DNA of 64,000 nt, taken from positions 1 through 64,000 of the forward strand of contig NZ_QTWS01000018.1 of NCBI RefSeq assembly GCF_003461245.1, in the 5' to 3' direction. The first letter of the stretch is position 1. Every line of letters starts with the position of its first letter. Below the pieces are notes generated by a model. The model did no database searches, had not been told where the DNA came from, and was given only the letters and a program-made list of their open reading frames with translations. The translations under genes and the position numbers were made by a program. The stretch comes from Blautia sp. AF19-10LB. GTDB lineage: Bacteria > Bacillota > Clostridia > Lachnospirales > Lachnospiraceae. Below are positions 44,759 to 54,157 of the stretch, in pieces.

Positions 44759-46267
44759 ATGTCATTTCTTGATAATCTTAAAGAAGAAGCAAGCTTCACA
44801 GAGACATTGAACGGAGCAAAGACTCACTCTACCTCCGGCGATGCCTGTCTGGATCTGTTTGCTGTGGCCGGCGGCATGCGTCATCGTTCATACCGTGACC
44901 AGATCCATCTCTTTGATCGCGCTTATATCGAAAATCCAGAGCTGGCAATGAAGCTCCTTTTCTATATCCGCGATATCCGGGAGGGACTTGGCGAGCGTGA
45001 GCTTTTCCGCAACCTGATCCGGCATACCGCCAAAACCTGGCCGGAATCTGCCAGAAAAAATATTTCTTTAATTTCTGAATACGGACGTTTCGATGACCTC
45101 ATGTGTCTGATGGGAACTCCATCTGAGGAAGCTGTTGTCGAGCTGATCCGCACTCAGTTGAACCAGGACTGTGAAGCTCTCAAAAAGCGAAAAGCAGGAA
45201 ATATCAATGCACATATTTCTCTTCTCGCCAAATGGCTTCCTTCCATCAACACCTCAAGTGCACGTACAAGAGGACAGGCAAAGGTTCTTGCCTCTGCTCT
45301 TGAAATGAACGCCGGACAGTACCGCAAACTTCTGTCCGCACTTCGTGCAAATATTGCTCTGCCAGAGCGTTATCTTACGAGCAAAAAGCGGGGCAAAATC
45401 AATTATGAAGCTGTCCCGGCAGGCGCAATGCTCAAATATCACAAAACCTTCCACCAGCAGGATACCGAACGTTTTTCTGCTTTTCTGGCAGATGTCAATA
45501 ACGGTCGGAAATCCATCCACTGTGACACGCTTTATCCATATGAGATCCTGCGTCCATTAATGCCGGATGGCCGCAGTCTCCCATACCGCGAACCTGACTC
45601 TGCAAATGCTGCACTGGAAACTCTCTGGAAGCAGCAGCCTTCCAAAGTATGTGAGCAGAATGCAATTTGTGTGATCGATGTTTCCGGCTCCATGTATTGT
45701 CATCGTTACGGAACGCCTATGCCGGCTCTAATCTCACAGGCATTGGGTCTGTATCATGCAGAACACTGCACTGGTACTTTTCACAATACATTCATCACTT
45801 TTTCATCCAACCCGGAACTGGTGGAAATTTGCGGTCAGACACTCGAAGAGAAACTTCGTTATATCCAGAGCAGCAGCTGGGAATTTTCAACAAACCTTGA
45901 GGCAGTTTTTGACCTGATTCTCCGGACAGCAGTCAATGCTGGCACACCTCAGGAAGAAATGCCTTCCACCTTATTTATCATCTCTGACATGGAGTTTAAC
46001 GGTGCAGTGGAAAATCCGGATAAAACCATTTATGAAAATGCAAAAGCTGCATTTGAAGCAAAAGGCTATCAGCTTCCTGCTGTTGTATTTCATAATGTCA
46101 GCAGCTGGCAGATGCAGACTCCAGTCAGAGCTCATACCAAAGGTACTGCGCTCGCAAGTGGTACCGGAACTAATTCCTTCAACTACAAATTTGATGGAAA
46201 CATCACGCCGATGGATCACATGCTCCGCGTTTTAAACAGTCCCCGTTACGCGGCTGTGCATGCATAA
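44759..46267 (+). CDS. DUF2828 / vWA protein (Ro60-like architecture)
   Basis: 502 residues. The N-terminal 290 are alpha-helical and match the DUF2828 pattern: STSGDACLDLFAVAGGM, LLFYIRDIREGLGERELF, SEYGRFDDLMCL and SLLAKWLPSINTSS. The C-terminal vWA domain has a complete MIDAS: Asp307-x-Ser309-x-Ser311 (DVSGSM), the Thr in FSTNLEAVFDLI, and Asp in ISDMEF. A helical-repeat ring plus vWA is the architecture of Ro60/TROVE proteins, which bind misfolded and Y RNAs. RNA binding is inference here. AAGGAG precedes the ATG. It converges on and overlaps the HTH gene by 22 bp. Confidence 0.9.
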   Translation: MSFLDNLKEEASFTETLNGAKTHSTSGDACLDLFAVAGGMRHRSYRDQIHLFDRAYIENPELAMKLLFYIRDIREGLGERELFRNLIRHTAKTWPESARKNISLISEYGRFDDLMCLMGTPSEEAVVELIRTQLNQDCEALKKRKAGNINAHISLLAKWLPSINTSSARTRGQAKVLASALEMNAGQYRKLLSALRANIALPERYLTSKKRGKINYEAVPAGAMLKYHKTFHQQDTERFSAFLADVNNGRKSIHCDTLYPYEILRPLMPDGRSLPYREPDSANAALETLWKQQPSKVCEQNAICVIDVSGSMYCHRYGTPMPALISQALGLYHAEHCTGTFHNTFITFSSNPELVEICGQTLEEKLRYIQSSSWEFSTNLEAVFDLILRTAVNAGTPQEEMPSTLFIISDMEFNGAVENPDKTIYENAKAAFEAKGYQLPAVVFHNVSSWQMQTPVRAHTKGTALASGTGTNSFNYKFDGNITPMDHMLRVLNSPRYAAVHA

Positions 46268-46566
46268 CCGGAGACTGTATCACTGGTGTTTCCTCGATAC
46301 ATACGAAGAAAACAAGAAGAGGCCATTTCGGCCTCTTCGTATACCAGCAAATCTTCCATCTGCACATGGTACAGATGGCTGAGTGCCAGCAGGTTATCAA
46401 TTGTAGGGAGACACGCTCCGCGTTCCCATTTGTAAACTGCCTGCTCAGATATGCCGCCCATGTATTCACATACAGCGGCAACTCTGATTCCGTTCTCCTT
46501 TCTCATATTTCTTAATCGTTTCCCTGTTTTTTCTATCTGAATCACAGGAAAAGAAGTCGTTGTCAT
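46246..46566 (-). CDS. XRE family helix-turn-helix protein
   Basis: 106 residues. The Cro/CI-type HTH (about residues 12-66) reads GKRLRNMRKENGIRVAAVCE, then SEQAVYKWERGACLPTIDNL. The short tail of about 35 residues has no known domain. The start at 46566 has GGGGGA upstream. It is 17 bp downstream of the ADP-ribosylglycohydrolase gene and overlaps the converging DUF2828 gene by 22 bp, so it may link their regulation. A perfect hairpin GAAGAGGCC / GGCCTCTTC (46316-46338) lies inside its 3' part. Confidence 0.87.
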   Translation of the reverse strand: MTTTSFPVIQIEKTGKRLRNMRKENGIRVAAVCEYMGGISEQAVYKWERGACLPTIDNLLALSHLYHVQMEDLLVYEEAEMASSCFLRMYRGNTSDTVSGYACTAA

Positions 46567-46583
46567 ACGACATTCCCCCTTTT

Positions 46584-47612
46584 TCATTCCCTCTGAATTA
46601 TCTTCATCATTGCATCAATCTGTTCCTGCATTACATCGACCAGTTCCAGACGGTCAAGCCAGTCTTTTGGAATTGCATCCATTCCCAGATATGCTCCAAG
46701 AATATTTCCGGCAACAGCTCCGGTAGAATCACTGTCTCCGCTGTGGTTTACAGCTGCAATCAACATTTTTCTGATATCATCTGGATACTTCAGACAACAG
46801 TATATCGCAATTGCCAGTGCTTCTTCTCCAACCCATCCTCCGCCGAGTTCTTTTTCGATAGTGGATGCATCTTCCTCACAGGCTGCTTCACTCAGTGCAA
46901 TAGCTTTCTTTATGAGCCGTTCAAAATATGCCATGCTTTCGGATTCTCCAAACTGATTTTTTGTATCAGCCAGAGATTCCTCGATGATGAGTTTCAACGG
47001 CTTCTTTTCTCCATAAATACATTTGAAAACAATATCCGAAAGCATGCCTGCCGGAATCCAGCCAAGCGGATGACCGTGAGTTATGGCTGCCGCTTTGGCA
47101 CCATTCAAAAGAGGTAAACCGTAAGCGTCTGTGAATCCAAGCGGTGCAGTCCGCATAACGCCGCCACAGCCTTTGCTGTGGTTGATCGGTTCCTGAATTG
47201 TTCCCATCTTGCCTGATGTCAAAGCATACAGACAAGTATTACCCGGTGCCCGGCGGCAGTTCATTTTCGGAACCACGGCGAGTCTGCTTGGCCAGTCACA
47301 TGGCAGTTTTACACTCATCCCCTGCGTCTGCGCCCATTTCAGATAAGAAAGGTAAATTTTTTCCTCCACTTCATCTTCTGTCTCCACAGACATTCCCTCC
47401 ATGGTAAAAAGAGTCATCTGTGTATCATCCGAAATGATCGCTTCCTCTCCCGTCCGCAGCAGATCCTGGATTCCGTCTTTTCCATATTTATTCTTGATAC
47501 TGCTATACAGGTCAAATTCCACTACATATCCCAGAGCATCACCCAACGCCCCTGCAAATACACAGCCGCTTATTTTGTCCTGAATCATCTGATATTTTTC
47601 TTTTTCCTGCAT
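46584..47612 (-). CDS. ADP-ribosylglycohydrolase family protein
   Basis: A 342-residue all-helical enzyme that removes ADP-ribose from proteins or nucleic acids (DraG/ARH type). Metal-binding motifs: GALGDALGYVVEF at the N-terminus, SDDTQMTLFTMEG, and GDSDSTGAVAGNILGAYLG near the C-terminus, with the paired Asp/Thr residues that hold two Mg2+. The ATG at 47612 has AGAGGA upstream. It shares an operon with the HTH protein. The macro-domain gene in the same island also concerns ADP-ribose. Confidence 0.92.
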   Translation of the reverse strand: MQEKEKYQMIQDKISGCVFAGALGDALGYVVEFDLYSSIKNKYGKDGIQDLLRTGEEAIISDDTQMTLFTMEGMSVETEDEVEEKIYLSYLKWAQTQGMSVKLPCDWPSRLAVVPKMNCRRAPGNTCLYALTSGKMGTIQEPINHSKGCGGVMRTAPLGFTDAYGLPLLNGAKAAAITHGHPLGWIPAGMLSDIVFKCIYGEKKPLKLIIEESLADTKNQFGESESMAYFERLIKKAIALSEAACEEDASTIEKELGGGWVGEEALAIAIYCCLKYPDDIRKMLIAAVNHSGDSDSTGAVAGNILGAYLGMDAIPKDWLDRLELVDVMQEQIDAMMKIIQRE

Positions 47613-47701
47613 ATTTGTCCTCTTTTCCACAAAACGCAATTCTCAGAGCCATATTTATTGTTACAAGAACAGTATAACCCTGAAAATTGCAATTTTGTTT
47701 T

Positions 47702-49729
47702 TTAGCGTCCTATTACCTTTCCATACTGCCGTCCATCCAGGGTCGTCCATTCCCTTGGACCATTTGCAGATCTTCCTCCTACGACTACTGCCGCTGCCGA
47801 CGGACTGTCAAATGCGTAGTCCTCTGTAAATACATCATCGACAACAATCCCCGTAGTTATAAGATTGTCCCTGATATCACTATAAAACTTCTGGCAGCTT
47901 TCGGTTATATTTCTGGAAATAGTACTTCCTTTTACAACAACAAATTTAGAATCATCACCCAAATATCCGGTTGCATTGCATCCTCTGATCGCTATATGAA
48001 ACAAAAGCTTCTGATTTGCCGGTGCATTGTCATTTTTTTCTATTTTCAGGTCCCATTTTTTCTCAAAAAGCTGCAGTAGTTTTTCCTGTCGTGTTTTCAC
48101 AACATCCGGTGTCCATTTGTCCATATTTACGACCTGTGTTGTCAGGCTGTACGATGTAGTTCCGTTTTTGTTCTGGAAATATGTAGTTTTTTTCGTTACA
48201 AAATCATAATTCTGTGCTGCTGAATTATGCATTCTCGTTAATGGCACAAGATTTGCAATTCTGTTTACCCAGTAACGTCTGTCTTCCATATCCGGCCATG
48301 AAGTATCCCATTCGCTGCCCTTCTGTGGATTCTGCGGAAGAATATGTTCAATTGTAAAAATTTTTGCATCATATCTGGCAGCACCGTCAGAGGTAAATGA
48401 ATCCAGTCTCTGAATAATATAATTACGTCGTCTGGACGGCATAGTGTAGATTTCCCCTGATAATGCCTCCATAAAAAGTTTTTTCTCATTATTCGTAAGC
48501 TCAATTGTTTCCAATGGTGCATTCAGAGAATGTTCCGGTTTACTGTCCATCTCCAGAAGCAGCCATTTATACCTGCTTACACGACGGTTTACATCCTGTG
48601 CCGTAACCTGAAGATATGCAGTCAGACGTTCCAGTTTTTTCATAAACTGAAGGGTATATGCTGAATCATGTGCATGTTCTGCCAAAAATTTTATTGCAGG
48701 CGGCATCCAATCATAGTTGTCAATCTTATTCAGCCAGTAAAGAATGTCGTTGATATCCTCTGCCCCTGAAGTCGACTCATATGTCTGATTCCTGAGAATT
48801 GAATATGCCTCTGTATATGGCATCAGAATCTTGTCTACAAGATCTTTCGGCGTTGTATTTTTGAGTACATATTCCCTGAATTCTTCCAGAAGGTTTTTCT
48901 TTACCCGATCTTTTGCAAATATTGTTCTTGTGTGGGAAAAAATCTCGTTAAAGCCATCACGCCCTACATCATTCTCAAGTTTTTCCCATTTCTCTGTATA
49001 TTCATCACGCTCATTCTCCTGAATTCCACCGATAACCTCTGATTTTATGATATCAATCGGAAGAAGATCCAGACCGCGGCTGTTCATTACAGAAAAAACT
49101 CTGAATGCAGATTCCTGACTGGCTGTACTTACCGCAACAAGAAAACAGCGATTTAATAGAAAAATGCTGAATTGTATCAGTTTATCCTGATCCTTGTCAA
49201 ATGCGTCTGCAAATTTCTCCATCAGGCATTTACAGTTTTCATAAATATGTACCTGTGCCTCGGTTTTCATGGATGACAGATCCAGTTTCATCAATTCTTC
49301 CAGTTTTACATTCTGAATATACTCTTCAAAAAATTTCTGATCACGGTCTCTCAGGTGAAGACGTGGTCTCGCCGGAATTCCTGCCAGTACATTTCCACTC
49401 TCCTGAAGAAGTTCATAACATGCCTGCTGTGCCTGACCTGTAAGATTTGATGCCAGTACAGAAAACAAAATCGTCAACGTTGTCAAACGCTGTTGTCCAT
49501 CTATAACAGCAGCCTTTGATCTGTCCTCATCCTTGATCAGCACGATCGTACCCAGGAAATAATTATCTGCCTGCTCCGTCTGGTAAAAGTCATACAGATC
49601 TGTAAACAAAGTCTCCGTCTGCTCTGTCGTCCATGCATAAGGTCTCTGATACGCCGGAATATAATATTCAAAATCCGAACTGAATATTTTTAATAATGGA
49701 TATTCTTTTCCTGTAATCTTACTGCTCAT
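47702..49729 (-). CDS. GmrSD-like DUF262/DUF1524 protein with DUF4357 tail
   Basis: 675 residues. The DUF262 domain at the N-terminus carries the nucleotide-handling motif VIDGQQRLTTL (about 75-85) and PAYQRPYAW. The DUF1524 HNH-type nuclease domain has IEHILPQNP (about 460-468) and NRIANLVPL. A C-terminal DUF4357 module ends SPSAAAVVVGGRSANGPREW. This architecture matches GmrSD and related type IV restriction enzymes that cut modified phage DNA. The start at 49729 has GGAGGAG. No methylase is nearby, which fits a modification-dependent enzyme. Confidence 0.9.
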   Translation of the reverse strand: MSSKITGKEYPLLKIFSSDFEYYIPAYQRPYAWTTEQTETLFTDLYDFYQTEQADNYFLGTIVLIKDEDRSKAAVIDGQQRLTTLTILFSVLASNLTGQAQQACYELLQESGNVLAGIPARPRLHLRDRDQKFFEEYIQNVKLEELMKLDLSSMKTEAQVHIYENCKCLMEKFADAFDKDQDKLIQFSIFLLNRCFLVAVSTASQESAFRVFSVMNSRGLDLLPIDIIKSEVIGGIQENERDEYTEKWEKLENDVGRDGFNEIFSHTRTIFAKDRVKKNLLEEFREYVLKNTTPKDLVDKILMPYTEAYSILRNQTYESTSGAEDINDILYWLNKIDNYDWMPPAIKFLAEHAHDSAYTLQFMKKLERLTAYLQVTAQDVNRRVSRYKWLLLEMDSKPEHSLNAPLETIELTNNEKKLFMEALSGEIYTMPSRRRNYIIQRLDSFTSDGAARYDAKIFTIEHILPQNPQKGSEWDTSWPDMEDRRYWVNRIANLVPLTRMHNSAAQNYDFVTKKTTYFQNKNGTTSYSLTTQVVNMDKWTPDVVKTRQEKLLQLFEKKWDLKIEKNDNAPANQKLLFHIAIRGCNATGYLGDDSKFVVVKGSTISRNITESCQKFYSDIRDNLITTGIVVDDVFTEDYAFDSPSAAAVVVGGRSANGPREWTTLDGRQYGKVIGR

Positions 49730-49757
49730 AAACTCCTCCACGAATGTATATTTTATC

Positions 49758-49796
49758 AAAAACAGCGGGCATTCATTACCCGCCCGTCTGTTTTTA
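49758..49796. terminator. terminator after the vWA gene
   Basis: AAAAACAG-CGGGC and CGCCCG-CTGTTTTT arms; on the minus strand a TTTTT run follows. It separates the vWA gene from the DUF262 gene. Confidence 0.8.
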
Positions 49797-49866
49797 TTAT
49801 ACATTATTTACTGGAAAGTGTCTTTCTTTTATATGCTATTGCAACTTAAAATTTTATCATATCTTC

Positions 49867-50532
49867 CTATTCCTTATGGCGTCTCCTGTAATCTTCGCGG
49901 ATCGGGTCACAGCAGGAAAATGCTTCATTCATTTCTTCTCTGTTTCTGGATCTGCGTACTGCTGAGACTGTTTCGGAAAGCACCTGGTAATTCAGTACTG
50001 TGCCTGCGCTGTCACTTTCATAGTTTAAAGCTCTGTCAGCTCCGATTCCAAATCTTGCAGCAACCTGAATGGCATCAATGTTTGCTCCAAGAAAAAGGAA
50101 CTCCCATCCGTATTTCTGTTTTTCTTTCTCGACCATTCGCTTTACCTTGTCATAAGTGTAACACCGGCTGGCATTCTCCATTCCATCTGTAGTGATAATG
50201 AATAAGGTTTTTTCCGGTCTGTCTTCTTCTCTGGCGTATTTATGTACATTGGCAATGTGATGGATTGCGCCGCCGATCGCATCCAGAAGAGCGGTGCAGC
50301 CTCTTACATAGTACTGGCTGTCATTCATCGGCTCTATCTTATCCACCGGAACCCTGTCATAGAGAACTTCACACTGACTGTCAAAAAGTACCGTAGAGAT
50401 TAAGACCTCTCCTTCTTCTTTCCGCTGCTTCTCGATCATGGAATTGAATCCCCCGATCGTATCTTCCTCAAGCCCTCTCATAGAACCGCTTCTGTCCAAA
50501 ATAAAAACAACTTCTGTTAATCCCTTACGCAT
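49867..50532 (-). CDS. vWA domain protein
   Basis: A 221-residue cytoplasmic von Willebrand A protein. The MIDAS is complete: DRSGSM near residue 13, Thr in RGCTALLDAIGG, and Asp in ITTDGMEN. It resembles vWA proteins of TerY type. The C-terminus is basic and ends RRRHKE. Start with GGAGGATAAATTATG. It lies between the macro-domain gene and the GmrSD-like gene on the same strand. Its partner is not known. Confidence 0.88.
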   Translation of the reverse strand: MRKGLTEVVFILDRSGSMRGLEEDTIGGFNSMIEKQRKEEGEVLISTVLFDSQCEVLYDRVPVDKIEPMNDSQYYVRGCTALLDAIGGAIHHIANVHKYAREEDRPEKTLFIITTDGMENASRCYTYDKVKRMVEKEKQKYGWEFLFLGANIDAIQVAARFGIGADRALNYESDSAGTVLNYQVLSETVSAVRRSRNREEMNEAFSCCDPIREDYRRRHKE

Positions 50533-50638
50533 AATTTATCCTCCTCTGGTTTCTTATTTCTCGGTGTTTTTTCTTGTTGGACTCATTATACACAAAAGCT
50601 GCTCTTAACCGGTCGTTTGAAAAGCGACCCTTATTTTT

Positions 50639-51751
50639 CTACGAAATAATACATGGCAGACCATGTTCCTCAAGCTGAATATCCAGTTCGATCATGTCAT
50701 AAATTTCATTCTCAATAAAATAGGAAAAAATAATATCTGTCTTATCGCAGGGTGATAATGCATAACCCGCTCTGGCAAGCAGATCTCTGGTCTCATCCAG
50801 ATTCAGTTTTGCCCCTACGCAAAGACATAATGCTGTCAATTTGTTTGGGTGATAATTTACATTGTTTTTTATTTTTGAAAATATCTTTTTATCTACAATT
50901 GCCCGTTTCCAGACCTCAGCATTTTCCATCTTTCTTTCCTGGATCAGATACATTAAATACTCCGAAAAAGTATCCGAAAGATGGCTCATTCTCTCTTCCA
51001 GTTTTCCTTCGTGTAATCCTTCAAAATCCAGAAATGAAGCTTCATCTTCACCAAATCCACAAGGTTGTGAATCCACTCCACTCAAAAACAACTTTGGTTG
51101 TTTTTCCTGCATCCCATTATTTTTATTTGGTCTTCTGTCAATATTGGATGAGCTCCGCTCTCTCCACAACCTGATAGACTGTTCAGAAGACTTTCCGTAT
51201 TCTTTTTCCCGAACACTCTCTACATAATTGTGGTCAATATAAGATTCCAGATCGGGATAAAGTTTTTCCCCAAGTGCTGTTGCCTTCCTGCCAAAAACGA
51301 CCAGATAGATCAGCATCTCATTGCTAAGAAGAAATGTATTTATCTCATCTGCCGCGATTCGTATTCCCTCTTCCTTCGGATATCCGAAACCGCCTGTGGA
51401 TATCAATGGAAACGCGATAGACTTAACCCCGTTCTCCTTCGCAAGCTGCAGGCTTTTGCTGTAACAGGAGCGAAGTTTCTTCTCTTCTCCATGCTTTCCA
51501 TCGACATAATATGGACTTACTGCATGGATAATATACTTCGCCTGCAACTGAAAACCGGGAGTAATGAACGCACCGCCTTCTTCCACGAAACCGATATGTT
51601 TCTTACGATATTCCAGCAACTCCTGATATCCGGCCGCTTCGTATACTGCGCTGTCACAGCCTGTGCCAACAGCAGCATGGTCATTCGCTGTATTAACAAT
51701 CGCTTCTGTGTTCATTTTTGTGATATCGTTGCGTATGATTTTAAATGGCAT
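50639..51751 (-). CDS. macro domain protein with C-terminal helical domain
   Basis: 370 residues. The macro domain (about 1-175) binds or removes ADP-ribose: IVNTANDHAAVGTGCDSAVY, ITPGFQLQAKYIIHAVSP and AFPLISTGGFGYP are the family loops. A linker of low complexity follows. The C-terminal 110 residues are helical (VWKRAIVDKKIFSKIKNN, LNLDETRDLLARAGYALSP, DIIFSYFIENEIYD), a module I have seen fused to signalling proteins but cannot name. The GGGGGGA ribosome site precedes the ATG. Confidence 0.9.
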   Translation of the reverse strand: MPFKIIRNDITKMNTEAIVNTANDHAAVGTGCDSAVYEAAGYQELLEYRKKHIGFVEEGGAFITPGFQLQAKYIIHAVSPYYVDGKHGEEKKLRSCYSKSLQLAKENGVKSIAFPLISTGGFGYPKEEGIRIAADEINTFLLSNEMLIYLVVFGRKATALGEKLYPDLESYIDHNYVESVREKEYGKSSEQSIRLWRERSSSNIDRRPNKNNGMQEKQPKLFLSGVDSQPCGFGEDEASFLDFEGLHEGKLEERMSHLSDTFSEYLMYLIQERKMENAEVWKRAIVDKKIFSKIKNNVNYHPNKLTALCLCVGAKLNLDETRDLLARAGYALSPCDKTDIIFSYFIENEIYDMIELDIQLEEHGLPCIIS

Positions 51752-51905
51752 ATATTCCCCCCGCTTTTATAAACATCCCATATTTACTGATATTTCCAGT
51801 ATATACGAAACAAATAAAAAGTGCCAGAGTATTGCCACATTTGCTAAAACATGTAATAATTATTTTGTTTTTACCCACATATTCATAAAAAAGGAACTGA
51901 TTCAA

Positions 51906-52682
51906 ATGAAAACATACGAAGAATTACTCTCAGATATCGAAGACGATATTGAACTCATGGGTGCGTCGCATATCGTTTATTCCATGGAAGAAAATAATAT
52001 CATTACAGACTACGATTACCTCCCATCCGATTCCTGCAATATCTCCACTACCTTAAAGGACCTGCAGGAAAATATCCGCCAGCAGATGCTGTACGCCAAA
52101 GTTTCCGGTCACCTCGCTGCTGCAGATAAAACTGCTCCGAAGCTGGCAGTTATTTTTCCGGGCATCGGATATACTGCTGACAAACCACTCCTGTACTACA
52201 CAAGCCGCCTTGCCAGAAAACATGGATACCAGATCCAGACCGTCTCCTATGGCACCCTCCCGGAAAATATCAAAGGAGACTCTGTCAAAATGCGGCAGGC
52301 TTTTGATCTCGCCCTCGCACAGACAGAAGAATCCCTGCGCGATATCGACTGGACCTCTTACGGCAGCATCCTCTTTATTTCCAAAAGCATTGGTACTGCT
52401 ATCTCTTCTGCTTATGCAGCCCAATATAATTTAAACGTAAAAAATATCCTGTTTACGCCATTGGCAGACACCTTCTCCTTCCCGCTCCAGGGAAGCATCG
52501 CCTTCCACGGCACTGCCGATCCGTGGGCTGAAACTGCTGCGATCCAGACTTTGGCAGAGCAGAAAGAAGTACCACTTTTTCTCACCAAAAACGCCAATCA
52601 TTCCCTGGAGACCGGCGATATCCAGACCGATCTCTCCATTCTCAAAACTACGATGGACCGGGTTGAACGGTTTATCATTTAA
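51906..52682 (+). CDS. alpha/beta hydrolase-like protein
   Basis: A 258-residue protein with an alpha/beta hydrolase core from about residue 80: LAVIFPGIGYTADKPLL, the nucleophile elbow ILFISKSIGTAI, a late Asp in FHGTADPWA and His in NANHSLE. The elbow reads S-K-S-I-G instead of G-x-S-x-G. The first 75 residues are acidic and helical with no recognised domain. The start at 51906 has AAGGAA upstream; the longer frame lacks a site. The substrate is unknown. Confidence 0.85.
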   Translation: MKTYEELLSDIEDDIELMGASHIVYSMEENNIITDYDYLPSDSCNISTTLKDLQENIRQQMLYAKVSGHLAAADKTAPKLAVIFPGIGYTADKPLLYYTSRLARKHGYQIQTVSYGTLPENIKGDSVKMRQAFDLALAQTEESLRDIDWTSYGSILFISKSIGTAISSAYAAQYNLNVKNILFTPLADTFSFPLQGSIAFHGTADPWAETAAIQTLAEQKEVPLFLTKNANHSLETGDIQTDLSILKTTMDRVERFII

Positions 52683-52697
52683 TCTGTGACAATAATT

Positions 52698-52729
52698 AAG
52701 CCCTTCTGAAGTTTAGCTCAGAAGGGCTT
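52698..52729. terminator. bidirectional terminator
   Basis: AAGCCCTTCTGA / TCAGAAGGGCTT, a perfect 12-bp stem with an 8-nt loop, between the hydrolase gene and the converging permease gene. Confidence 0.9.
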
Positions 52730-52735
52730 TGCTGT

Positions 52736-54139
52736 TTATTTCCATATTCCTTTGCTTTTCCGGACGTAATAGTAAAGATCGTTTTCCATCGCCATAACTT
52801 TTTCGAGTGGAATACTCTTGAACACTTTCATTTTCATCTTGAATTTGATCCATACAGCTGAGTAAATTCCAAGTACGATAAAGCAGCCACCTGTCAGAAG
52901 CCAGATCATCAGACGTTCATGTGGATCACTGGAGATGTTGAGGACCATATATGCGGTTCCGACGATTCCTATTACCGGAAACAGGGCACCGCATGGCACT
53001 TTGAAATTTCTCGGTGCATTTGGAAGACGTTTTCTGAAAACCAGCACATCCACATGTGCAAGTATGTACGAGATCATCCAGAATACAGAACCTGCCAGAA
53101 TAAGGAAGGAGATCATATCCGCGGAACTGTCGCTCAAATATCCGAATATAAGGATTGCCGCACTTACAAACACCTGTCCAAACCACGGAACATTATGTTT
53201 GTTTGTCTTTGAAAAGATCTTCGGCATCATATTCATCTTTGCCATTCCCTGACAGATCACAGCAAGTGAGTTAACCGTGGAGTTCTGTGTACTTATTACC
53301 GCAAGCGCACCTACCAGCATCATCCAGACTTTTCCGACCTCGCCAAGTACCGCATATCCATAAAGAAGATGCGGTGCTGCTGAATCAGCAAGCTCGCCCC
53401 AGTCTACATAATTGTGGAAGCCAAGTACCATGACTGACTGCATGATAAAAATCAGAAACAGACCGATCATCATACCAAGCGGTACATTTCTCTTTGCATT
53501 TTTTACTTCTTTTGAGATCGGAATTGCATACTCTGCTCCGATAAACAGCCAGAATGCAACTGCTGTCATAGCCGCAATATCTTTAAAATCTGCATTGAGC
53601 ACATAAGGCTGCTGTACTTTTACGCCTGTACCCATTCCGATCATTCCGATAAATCCCATCGCAACCAGGGAACCTACCAGCAGAAATGCAACAATATCCT
53701 GGATCTTCGCAAACATATCCACGCCGCGAAGATTCGCCAGCAGAATGATCACCGTCATAATGAGTGTGTATACAAAACTCGGAATATGACCTCCCACTAC
53801 ATCTGCCAGTGAAAAGGAAAAGATTGACGCTTCTACTCCACAGGACATTGTATTACAGATTATGTAGCCGCCAACCATCGATATCAGTGTCGGAAAAGGA
53901 CCAAGTGCCGCAAGTGTGTACTGTGCAAGTCCACCTGTCGTGTTTGGCATAAGTGCATTGAGTTCTGACAATGATGCAACCGTAGTCATATTAAGCAGCA
54001 TGGCAATTGCCATCGCAAGTATAAACGTTACTCCAAGTGTACCGGCACCATTTCCAAGTGATACCAGACAGCTGGTCGCCACAACAAGTCCGACTGAAAT
54101 AGAGACTACGTTCCCCAGACCTAATTTTTTTTCATTCAT
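52736..54139 (-). CDS. APC superfamily amino acid/amine permease
   Basis: A 467-residue membrane protein with about 12 helices. The N-terminal helix begins LGNVVSISVGLVVATSCLVS, and a family-typical stretch AMTAVAFWLFIGAEYAIPIS (helix 6 region) occurs near residue 195. It is probably the importer for the substrate of the adjacent oxidase locus. The ATG at 54139 has AGAGGAG 6 nt upstream. It is directly downstream of a PII gene, 18 bp apart. PII proteins commonly regulate the transporter encoded next to them, as GlnK does AmtB. Confidence 0.9.
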   Translation of the reverse strand: MNEKKLGLGNVVSISVGLVVATSCLVSLGNGAGTLGVTFILAMAIAMLLNMTTVASLSELNALMPNTTGGLAQYTLAALGPFPTLISMVGGYIICNTMSCGVEASIFSFSLADVVGGHIPSFVYTLIMTVIILLANLRGVDMFAKIQDIVAFLLVGSLVAMGFIGMIGMGTGVKVQQPYVLNADFKDIAAMTAVAFWLFIGAEYAIPISKEVKNAKRNVPLGMMIGLFLIFIMQSVMVLGFHNYVDWGELADSAAPHLLYGYAVLGEVGKVWMMLVGALAVISTQNSTVNSLAVICQGMAKMNMMPKIFSKTNKHNVPWFGQVFVSAAILIFGYLSDSSADMISFLILAGSVFWMISYILAHVDVLVFRKRLPNAPRNFKVPCGALFPVIGIVGTAYMVLNISSDPHERLMIWLLTGGCFIVLGIYSAVWIKFKMKMKVFKSIPLEKVMAMENDLYYYVRKSKGIWK

Positions 54140-54157
54140 AAGCAACTCCTCTTGTGT

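Noticed and set aside
46316..46338. Perfect hairpin as terminator of the DUF2828 gene
   Set aside because: No T-run follows on the plus strand and the stem is inside the coding part of the HTH gene; it may be coincidental codon use.
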